Positions 48,901 to 60,900 of a stretch of DNA of 64,000 nucleotides are shown piece after piece. Each line of letters opens with the position of its first letter. Within the stretch, counting starts at the first letter, position 1. The notes below the pieces were generated by a model, which saw only the letters and a list, made by a program, of their open reading frames with translations, was not told the DNA's origin and ran no database searches. The translations under genes and the position numbers were made by a program. The stretch covers positions 731,655-795,654 of the forward strand of contig CAADRB010000028.1 in NCBI GenBank assembly GCA_900708905.1, in the 5' to 3' direction. The stretch is from Hymenolepis diminuta. Taxonomy: Eukaryota > Platyhelminthes > Cestoda > Cyclophyllidea > Hymenolepididae.

Positions 48901-51900
48901 TTTTGAGTTAACAATTGTTAATTTATGGCACAAATGAGAATAAATAAAGCAGGCCTCCCTACCTTGAACATTGTCCATGTATGAAAACTTATAATTGAAA
49001 AGTATGACCATTTAAGGAATACTATTTTATACTTTTAATTATTTTCCCACCTTTAAGTCTATTTTGTGGGAGGGTTATATTTTTCAAGGAACCCATTGCG
49101 ATGCATTTCAAACTGATAGCGCTTCGATTTCGTGACACGAAAACAGAGCAAAGTTCATAGAGTGGGGGATCATATTGTGTTGCGTTATTTGAAATTACTT
49201 CAAGTGGCTCACTTTTTAGTGTTCAAACGGCTAGTAACACGTGAGTTTACCCTCACATTGATGATAAACAAGCAACTCCACAAAAATCTGGTGAGAAAAA
49301 TCCAAATTTTATAACTACTTCAGCAAATTTACGTACTACCTTATTTTCCGGTATAAGATTTAATGACGTCGATAGCTGAGCCACTCTTTAAAAGACATCA
49401 GATATGTTTATCATCGCAAATAATTAGAAATGGAGTAGAAAGAGAAAAACGGCAAAATGAGATTTTATTTGCCTAGAGATGAGCATGCAGCGGGATGTCT
49501 TTTTCTCTTAAATCTCATTTAAGCGCTTTAGCCGGTCACTGTGTCAACTCATCTGCATATACGTATGTAAGGATGATTTGATTGGTCAAACCTATGTTTC
49601 CTTTTCTTATAACTTTATGGGTACATACTTTAGCCGTTAGTTCTGGTCTTTTTTCAATCTTCTAAATGCTTTAATTCACACCGACTTTGTGTAGAAATAG
49701 AAGTAGAAGACGGGTCTGAAATCGCTTAATCTGTTACGTTTCTTTACGGATTTGTGGTCTAACTATTTCTCCTAAAATTAAGGAATTCGCTAAAATATAC
49801 TTCTACGCATTTGATAAATCACACTCAGAGTAATCTCCCGAACTCCAATATTCGTAGAGTTAATTTCACTCACATTAAATTTTCACAAAAAGGGAACCTT
49901 CTGAAAATTTCGAAATTCCAAATAAAATCAGTATATTGTGTAAATTTAGATAAAAACAGCTCTTTATATGGACAATCAAAAATGTTACTCAGACACAAGA
50001 AATCCGGTGGCAGACCATTTGACCACCGACGTCGCACACATGTTCATAAATGTCTGCCTGACATCCACGCATTATATGAATAAATTTAGCAGTCCATACC
50101 TCATTAAGCACTTTACAACTTTAAATTAACCCTAGATTCCAAAAGTTCAAACGCTATATCTTAGCGCCATACGGTAGGTAAAACGAATAGCAACCGTATT
50201 TTGAGTTTAACTCTTACACCTGAATGTACGAGTGTTTTGATAATAGCATAGAACACGATAAATAAGACAGAATGTTATAAATGAAATATGATATCGCACA
50301 GAACACACGAACACAAGCACTATCACATATAAATATACGATTTGGGAACCAATATTAAGTTACAGATTGGATAGGAGACATGAAAAGGATCAATGAAATA
50401 CACAGAAGTTGTTACTTGGATAAGTTTAGGAAAATGTAATAACATTTGAAACTTTCTCACGTGCTAAAATCAACAAATAGTAAAGATGAAATTTGCGTAA
50501 TCTCCCAATCTTTTAAAATTGGTCAGGAATCAAATGAACTTGAATTGGATGAGAGCAGGAAAACAAATACATACCTTCACTGTTGAAAATGTCAAAATAC
50601 TGATTTCCATACAGTTGTCTTGAGAGCTATCAAAAATGTCAGGAATAAAATTCTTAAGTGCAGACAGATTTATCTATCTTGGTTTCAGGAATTAAATTAT
50701 CTCAGTAAATATGTACTCCTTGATCAAATCTCACCTTAGGTAAAATTCGAAAATACGGGCGAATATAAGCTTCCGATCTTGAAAATGAACATCTAATGAA
50801 GTTGCCACCCAATCGTCTTCAAAATCCAAGTTAACAAGAACGGAACAGTCCTGAATATCAATGAGAAGGCCTTTAGAATTAAGAGGGCCCAATCGAAAGT
50901 CAAGTTATATGGAAATAATTAGTTTCAATATCGAAATTTCTTTCGATGAATATCCCAATTGAAAATGATATATCTTCCTATTCAATTACAAGTACACAAA
51001 ATTGTATAATTTCAAATACCATATAATTTGTACAGTAACAACAGATTTCAAGTAATAAGGTTCAATGAAAACTCCATTTCGAAAGTGCTATAATTATCCG
51101 GCATCACCAAATGTCTCACATTATCTGTTTTTTTTAAAATCGAAATCAAATGAAAAAACATCGGAGTTGGAAAATTGTCAAGAGGATCAGAAAAGATATG
51201 TTTGATTTTTCAGTGAAGAGCCCTCAAATTTTCTTACAAATAGAATAAGAAGCCGTTGCGAGTGTTATCTATCTGCTCTTGACTGTAAAAAGATAAATTC
51301 GAAATACACTCCTTATGGGAAGAATTAAAGCTCGATATTTTCAGATTCTCAAGACCTTGACTTCATTACTTAATTCTTCACACCCTCACCAGTTTCAAAC
51401 CTCAATCGACTTGTCTGCTCTCTCTTATTTTTATTTTAATGCAGATGTGCTTTAGCATGATTAAAACTTGTAAAATAACAATACTACCACTCTTAGGCAA
51501 GGAACTCTCAGATATGGCTTAGTAACTTCTTGCAAACGTGGAAAAAGTACAAAAGCTAGCAAAATGAGATATACTAGTATGTATGACTAGTGATTTACGC
51601 AATACTTGATAATAAAAGGGAATGAACCTAGAACTACCGCCTCCCGATAACAGTACAATCTGCTGGTAGGATTTTTTCCTTCATGTCGGGGTCTTGAAGG
51701 GAGCACATAGGAAATATATGCAAACAAAAGACTATTTTTATTGTCTTTGATTAAATGTTCACTTCTATTTTTTTTCAATCCCCAAAAAATTGACTTTGCC
51801 AAATCAATCCTCTTACTTTGTGTTCACAGATGTTCAAAGTAATAGGGATCATAAACAGAAGTGATGATGTGTATAACAGAATGGGAAACGCAGTTACGAA

Positions 51901-54900
51901 TTTATGACTGATGAGACGAAAGAGAAAAAAGTGAATTTTCCCTCTCTGCGTTTGAACTTGGATGGAAGCGAAAACAAATTGAATCACAGAGATACATACA
52001 CAACAGGAAAAAAATCCATGGTCATAAAATGCACAGCAAATGGATCGATTTGTTCGCATTCATTGGTTTAATTAGTATTGTTATCTGGTTTTATTTGAAA
52101 ATATTCCATACAAATAAAATTTTAATGCATTTGATAGTGATTTAACGGAAATGTCATAAAGAATAACGATTTAAAAGGAAAGAGTAGCCTCACTTGGCAA
52201 CTACCAGATTCATTTCCCATTAATATACTAATATTTCGTGTTTCAAATTAATGATCATTATGAAAAAAACTGAAATTTTCATCTGATTATGCTTCTAATC
52301 TAGAATTATCTGCATTATGAGTTACTAAAAGCAACAACAAAAAAACTGTGAATGAAAGAAGGCAGAATGGAATATTTTCGATGTTCTAAGAAATTATAAA
52401 ATTATGTAAACCGAATTCGTTCACCTGGCACCAGATTTTTTGATTGCTCTTTTCCACATACGTATTCGAGAATCAAGTCACCTCAATGCTACCCAGATTG
52501 TTGAAGAGAAATCATCATTCGAGTAACAGACCTCTCCATTTTTTCCTGAGTTTGAACAATTGCAGCTTCGATATGCATCCGTGGGCAACCAATATTATAT
52601 TAGTGGTGACAGATTGCCTGTGAACTCAATGTTTATCAGTAAACCGTTCTAAAAAACCATCAAAGAGCACTTTAACGTAATCAACCGGTATAAAGATGCC
52701 GATAAAATTTAAACAAATCTAATTTATCCTCTCGCAACATTAAAGCAAATTTTCGAAAAGATTCAATCAAAACCTAAAGATAAGCAGACCAAAAACGGGA
52801 TTCCGAATAGGAAAATGCAGAGAAATATGTTCTCCAGTCTTTTCAAGTATGCTTGTGAATTGGGAGTAAAACGATCTTAGAGGGCAACAATACATCAGTA
52901 TACTGTAAACTAATGAAATAAGGCACAACCGAAGTATGATATAAAAAAGCGTATTAAAATGACCTTTATACGTTAGATATAGACAAATTTGGTAGTGAGT
53001 CTTTGTTTATAGAAGGAATAGAAAAATAGGGACATTTAAAGACTTTTCTGTAAAATTAACTTCATATCAGATAAAATATCCCCCGACAATGCAGCAGGGA
53101 TGATTAGCAACAGTGTACCGGCCTCGTAAGGAATTTGGCTACGCTTTAAACACAGGTCTTCTTCAAGTAATAATAAAAATAGATATTTATAAACTTTATG
53201 TCATGTTTTTCAAAACTAACTTTAGTAAAACGGGAGGGGTCGCATTTAGTTAAATCAGCGTAATTACATCGGAACTGGAAATAACAAGAAAATAGCAGTG
53301 TTTACATTTCAGAAATAACATGTTTATTTAATATGTTTATACTCATAAAATAGCCAAATATAATCATCAGAGTATTGAATTGTAATTAGGAGAAATCGTG
53401 TTCGAAATATTTATATTACGGTTCAATATACACCTAATTCCTCTAAGTGGAAGAAAAGGCTATGGGCACGTAAATAAAGAAACTGCACAGAAGTCAAGTT
53501 ATATAAGGCCAAATTTCAAAATTTTCATTTTTAAGTACATTTTAACAAATTGCAGTATTGCAAAAAAGGAGTTGAGGGCAAGTAGATCCTTTTTCACAGG
53601 AAAAATTTTGGAGTCGATACGAAACTCGTACCCAAATACCCAAGCCGCTAGGATAAAGCAATAGTAAAAAAGAATCGAATACACTTGAAACTACATTTTA
53701 ACATGCACATTTATTCAAATCAAGGAAAGAGCTGAGGAAAATATGAGAAAAAATAACCCCCTCTTAGAAATGATTAGAATGATAATGTAAGACCCACCAA
53801 CGAATAAAAACTCTAAACAGGAGAAATTCATAAATTGGCATTTATATACGAGAAACTCCTGGTGAAATGAGGAGTTAGGGATTGTGGAATGTGAATCAAA
53901 ACCCAATTTCTTTAGATGAGAAGTAACCGTTGCATAATCAGATTTAATTAGCTTTTTTCTGATAATCTTAAAAATGGTTGCTAATATTAGAAGTCTGCTT
54001 CTCAAGTAAAGATGATTAGTAACCTTGGTTGTTTGTGAGGAGACAAAATTTACCATAATCAAAATTATCGAAAATAATATAGAAATTACCGTTCCTAATT
54101 ACCATGATCATCATATTTAGCAATTGAAAGAATAGATCAAAGATTAGCATCTAAAATTTATAAACTGACGACAAATAAAGAAAATATATTAATATTGTTC
54201 TTCTTTAAAACCTTTAATTCCAATTCAAAGACGTCATTTATCAAAAGTCAACTGTCAAGGAAATTGGGTAGCAATATCAACCTTTGATATAAAAACACAA
54301 TTTCCGACTACTTTTCAGGATTTAAATAAATATAAAAAGAGTGGCTTAGTCAAAATCTCATACTCAAATAAAAACGAACTGAAAAAGAAAACCCTTTTGC
54401 TCAAAAAATAAAAAAATAGATCGTGAAAGTTAGAAGCAACGCAAACCAACAAACACGTATTTACGCATATGTGTATGAACGCACACTAAAGCTCTTTGGC
54501 ACGCCAAGAAGTCGAAAGGCAGAGGAGAAAGAAAAAGCGCAAACTACTATAATAATAAAATGCCACTAATGGAGGCGCAGTAGCGGATACCACCACCACC
54601 ACAAAGCCACAACTATGATTAAACATGAATACGACAGTAGCTTCAAATGAACAACCTAGATATTTCATTGGCCCCTGTGCCGGTTTTAAATGTTCTTAGC
54701 AAATACCATTCCATAATCCAAGTGACTTGTATAGGTTTATAGAAGAGTGAAATGAATGAGGAATCAATCACACAAGATATAAATAATTGGAAGATAGTTC
54801 ACGTTTTGATTTTTAGAACAATGCCTAACCACTAATAACGGTTAGGATTAGAAATATGTGAACTGGTGAGCAATCATAAATGAACTATCCGACCGCCCAT

Positions 54901-57900
54901 AATTGTACCCGGTTCACTCATGTTTGTCAATTAGGGAAAAGCGGCTGAAATATATCAATGCGTAGGTAGGCGCAAAAAATTGAATTATAATTTCTGTTCT
55001 TAATTTAAAGATTCAAAACACAATAAACGAAAGATCAGAACAGGGTACCCAACCAAAACTATGATATTGAGAATATTGAGATTTGATGACAAGTACTATC
55101 ACCACCACAGTGAACCCATAAGTATTCGCAAATACCGACGAACTGTAAAAAATGTACTTACCATTATAGCAAGCGCGAGTCAGTGTACTACTATAGCAAA
55201 TCGATAATGAAATTAGGCCAATGAAATTGCTAGCTCATAATTTAATGTCGTAAGTAACGGCAAGAATTTGTTCCGATTTGAAGACCGACTGACCAAATAA
55301 GGCCAAAAACCACAGAATATGAGGCTTATTATGCGTCCAAAAGTTTCCAGCAAACCACAGGAAGTTGGTTAATAAACGAATCACCTTCATTATAATATCT
55401 TTAACTTCAAGTTAAAATTTAATTGCTATTATAAACCTTTTTTATGAGAGATTTATATTTTTATTGTTTCTTATTACAAGAGGAAAATTTGGAATGAAAT
55501 GTTTATAATTGTTGTGTTTGGCTTATTTTGCATAAGAAAACAGCTTTCCATTTTCACCAAAGATAATCAGATTGAAAAATATTCATAAAACAAGTTGAAT
55601 CAACACAACTCTAAAGAGACCTTATCTAAATTTAACAAATGAAAAGCAATGCATAAGAAATAAAAATTCCCCGCATGTACTTAGCTCTACGGTTATATGG
55701 AAACAAGAGTGATTTCATTTCTTTTAACATTTCGTCCACTCGGTCGAAAGAGCTAGAGAACACTAATCACAACTCAAAATACGTTCCAATTTTATACCCA
55801 CGCCAATTATAATTTGATTTGACGGACACGTAAAAAGCAACGCTCCCTGCCACTACACTAGAGATCAGAGTGGAGCATAAATGCGTGACTTTATTAACAT
55901 ATTTTCGTCTTCCTCTTTGTGACAAAAGAACGCAGCGACATTATTGTGATGATAAAAAGCGCACTAGGTGACACAAGGAGGCCGATACATGTAGTAGAGT
56001 GAGAAATAAACAGACGCAGGGTTGAGTACTACCGAGTAGATAAGTGACTTGAATTAAATGGATGTCTGTAAGTGCCGAATAGCGACTCTCACACCCAAAA
56101 GACAGACAAAACGGTATGCTTTTAATCATTGTTGTAAGAAGTGATCATAATAATTTTCCGTTTGCTTACTTAGTTCGTAATAAGTTATACCATCTTTAAA
56201 AATTGTAATTTGGATAGAAAAGAAGGAAATTTGATTCACGGAGTTTAGAATCTTTCCTTCTTTACCTTGCCATATTTAAAGAAAATTACTGACTTCTGTC
56301 CAGTAAGTGATAAGAATATTTATCAAAGTCGTTCAGAATTGAATGTACTTTTCTTCAAGTTTCTCATGGATATTTTTGGATATTAATGCTTAATAACTGA
56401 GTAAGCATTCGATCTAGCAAACCATAGCTTTGCACGATTTGAATATAATTAACCGAAAATCTCTACGCGAAGAGGTGAACAGTGGAGAATATATAAAATA
56501 TTAGGTAGAGATGAAAAGATGTAAATCATAGTTGTAATGCAAATCTTAGCAATCACCACTAAAAGATATGATGGCCATTACACATCCAACTTAACATGAC
56601 TTCAACAGCCACAACTTATAACGGAAACATTTAATATTTCTAAAGCGGAAACAAGTGAGCAATTTGCTGAATGCCGTTATCGATCCCTGCACAATTAAGA
56701 TATATTCTAATTAAAAGAATCCTAGATCTACACGAGAAGGCATTGTACAGAGCTCATCTTGGGTAGAGGGGTAGCATCATGAAAGTAGCTAAACTCGACT
56801 TCACCCACCCTCTTTATCATGCAGACTTAACTGGTGCAATTGGCCAGTGCTCACTGGGTATGCACCGTTGAAGATCGAACTCTTGATCTCTAACTTCGCA
56901 GACGGACAGATTAACTGTTGTACTGCTTCGGGTAGAGGAAATAACATCCTTGAGACTAATGAGAAACTTAATTTCTGTTATCCCTCCATTGACGTTCTTG
57001 AAAGTATGATTGAAAAGTGTCTTTATCTCGTGATTTCTAATTTGGAAGATATCAAGAGATAACTTTAAGTTACCGAAGCATAATTAAAAGGATATCAATT
57101 CAATAATGTCAAATATAAAAAAATAAAGAATTTACTAAGAATGATTATTTGTATTCAAAATTTTTGACTAGTTTGTGAAAATTAGCAAAGAGCAAACAAA
57201 AAATTATGTAATTAAACGAAAATGAGAGGCACTATTTCCGATATAACCGCCAACAAGTCTAATGTGAATGAAACTATAGGTGATAAATCAAACTTAATTT
57301 GAAACATAACGACATTCCATTGCCAAGCACTATGGGTCAGCTAAGCAAATTGTTAAATAGACACTAATTCACGATCTGAGCCAAATAAAGTAACTAGCCA
57401 ACTTCGCATTTTGCATTAGCATAAAATGAAGCACAGTTATGGCAAAAATAATATCAAAAAATAGAAAGTGGAATATTATTTACTATGGATATAAAAATCT
57501 TAAATAGGCAAAAAAAGCTCAGTTAGAGCATCAAAACAGAAGATGAATAAGAGAATTCGACTTCGGATTTGAATTTAAAGAAAACTTATTAAAAATGTCG
57601 TATGTTAATCTGTATGCATTGGATAAAAAATGATTAATTTATTCAAGAAAGATTAAACTAGCAATTTGTTATCGATATACCATCAAATTTGCATATTTGT
57701 TAGAATCTGCTAAATTACGTAATCGTTGCTTTGGGGAATTTTTGATGTAAGTCGATCATTTCAGTATTCCCGTGTTGTCATTCAATTCTGGGATTTGCTG
57801 CTATTTTGTAAAATTAAGTTAAAAGTAATATGGCTTAAATGAGCTAGAGAAATTGGACTACTTATTTTAATAGCTCTTAAGATTAACATATTAGAAAGGA

Positions 57901-60900
57901 AGGTAAATTGCAGGTATTGAATGGAACTCAATGAGGTACAAAAAGAGTGCCTCATTTGAGCAAAAGATTTTATCACGATTGTTAATTTGATTTGTTTAAG
58001 TCACCGAAAAAAAGTTATTTTGCTGCCTTATAGCCATTTTCTTGATATAGGATGTTTAAATGGCTGCGATTAACATCCTTGTTGATGATTCACAGGTCAC
58101 ATGTTCGACACCCATTTATGCACGCCAGTTAGACTATAAAGAGGTGGGAAAATTCGGGTTTCTCATGAGGTAGACTCAACTATTCGAGATGGGTGTCTGA
58201 AAAAGCTTTCCTCAATGGGACTTGTGTATATTCAATTTATCTTGACCGACACTATACTAATATGAATGCAAATTGATTCTTCATAAAGATGACGCAAAAT
58301 AAAGAAATGGTAATGTGAATAAATCTGATAATAGTTCGTATTACGCATATGAATTATGGGTATACTCATACCAACTGTCACAAAATGACTTACAAAGGAC
58401 ACAAGAAAGGCGTTACTCTCAGCGTATCTTATTTCACATGTTTCTCACAATTCGGGTTGTCCTCGCCCAGTACTGAAGCTTTTTCCTTCACCAATTCCCA
58501 ATATCTATTCCAAATATTTTCTTCTTCCCTCTCTCACTCTACTACACTTATTCAACTCACCCTTAGTTTTATCAATATGGAATGACCGTTATATCTCCGT
58601 TAGCTTTCAGGAAGACCATCGGCTTTATAAAGGGATTTCTAAGCCTAAGTCAGCCACACCCTCAAAGTAGCTATATTGTCGAAACTAGAGCTACTCACCT
58701 CTCGATTGGCATAAGGTTGTAGAGAACTGCGAGCCGCAGCAAACTGAGCAGTAGTTGCTATTGTGGTATTAGTTCCAGCACTAATTCCACTAACCACACT
58801 GCTCCCCTCAGTTCTTGTTGCTCCAATTCCACTGCTTTGAGCTCGAACCCCAGAGCGAACTCCCAGGCTGCCACCACCGGCAGTCAGGGCTGTTGCACCG
58901 CCGGTGTTCGGAGTGCCCATACTCGATCCATCATCAATGCTTTGTCGAACGGCAACTAGACGATCCAAAGTGCCAAGAGAGGCTGCGTCTTCGTTACTCC
59001 ATGTTGATGCAGTCATAGTTCGAGCGTCGCCACTTTGAGTGAGAGAAGATGGACCGTTGATTGACTATGGGGATAATCGAAAGAAAGCATTTAAATACAG
59101 CGTGTAATATCAAATTCCCTATTAGCATGATTAATAAACTGCTCCATGGAATATTAAAGATTTTGATTGCAGTCAATTGCACTTAACGGTTAATCGTTGT
59201 AATCCGCCTCGAATAAACAGGCATGGTACAGAATTGACCTTGAAATATGTAGACTCCCAGATGTATAGAATCTAGGGAAGTTAGCATTGCATGTGGGAGT
59301 TTAAACATACATATGAGAGAAGCAGGTGGGTTATAAAATAAAATCATATTAAGATCATGCTGTCGCATATTTTGTATCAAATAAAAATTAATTCAATGAA
59401 GGACACACAGAATCCAGAGGTATGGAAAATGTAATTATTATCAAACGAATATGTTCTGCCGCTCACAAATATGAAAGCATTAGATGGCGCAAAGATATGA
59501 AGTCTCAAAAACACAACAATCTAAAATGCAGCAATAAAAAACATATAGAATCAGAAAGCGAGAGCTTAAGACATAGAAATAGAACACTCGGGAAGAAAAT
59601 TTTAAAAATTTACAGGAAGAGATACGGATATAAAGATTAAAGTGAAAAATGAAACTAGACAAAGATCTACGCTATTTTAGAAGTGATAATTGGTAGACTA
59701 TCGTGATTCTTGCAATACCGAGAGTTCACATTAAGAATACTAGAATGGTTCGAATATTTTTAAAAAAAAGAAAATTAATGAGCTACTAATCACATAATGA
59801 AGAACGATGGGCTACTGATATTCAATAAAGGAAACGATTATGAATAATAAAATACTCAACAAAAATATACCGTACATCAAACATTACGATGATTTGACGT
59901 TATTTCCTTAGAAATTACAAGTGAACAAATCAATGAGACGTGAATGACATAATGCAAGATCAGAAATACATTTCTAGTGTAACAGAACAATAAACCAAAA
60001 AGGGGACGTTTTGAGTTTGTCGTTGGGAGTTCAAAAATGAAATACAAACAGAACAAAGAAACACCAAACATAAACAGTCACTAAAATGACTAATTGATCT
60101 TCTAAAAATTACATAAAGGCTTTAAATAGTAATATGAAATAACTTCATCCGAAGATTTCACGATAAAAGAGAGCCAGAATGTAAATTGATCAGCTACTCG
60201 AACGGATATCTTGAAGCATTTTTTTGTTTTTCACGATTTAAAGATAAATGCAGAATTAGGATAAATTCTTTTGATGGCATAAATAAACAAACGTGATAAC
60301 TGATAGGATAAAGCATAAATTTGCCCTTAGTTTTAAAGAACCAATGAAATAGTACTGCGTTAAAAGAAAGCCGGAATACCCTGAATAAGGGCTGGATATG
60401 AAGTCACTACATCACCGAAGGATAGTTCCAACTAGTTGAACTTGGCTATTAGAAGAAATGAAAGTACCGAAATGGCATGATAAATCAGTAACTGGACGAT
60501 AAACTCTGAATTTGGTGGACACGAGGTCACCAAGAATCTAGGAGTAACATTCTGAAATTTGGAATAGTAGGACAAAAAGCAGTGAACTAAACTGATTCAA
60601 CAAAATTGAACAATCCGATGAATCAAATAAATGCTTCCATGCTTTAACAGCATTCTTTACTTCAACAACACAACCTTCACCTACTACCCTTATTGGGCCA
60701 TTTAATTGTTCCCTATGTTTAAGTGTTTTCTAATTATTAAATATTACAAACTTGTTTTGTCCTGCCATAGGAAATAACAGACATCATCGAGAGCACTTAA
60801 TTCATTTTATCAGCAGAGAAATTTATGACGCATTAGCAGCTTGAAATATACAATCAGATAAGGTGCTCAGTGAGCCATTAAGCGCCCTCTGCAGCTCGCA

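Larger units (their letters stand above)
50627..58698 (-). other. Gene B intron upstream of the 52-nt exon (8.1 kb)
   Basis: AT-rich, with SINE-like copies at 56.8 and 58.1 kb. Short splice-flanked segments can be drawn (for example a minus donor after 55161) but none keeps phase between the flanking exons. Confidence 0.45.

Noticed and set aside
54486..54668. 60-codon minus frame with a valine run
   Set aside because: The run comes from a CCA microsatellite-like tract; no phase-compatible splice sites for gene B.
55140..55200. Minus-strand ATG|GTAAGT that could be an alternative first exon for gene B
   Set aside because: The phase would fit, but there is no other support and the motif is only six bases plus ATG.
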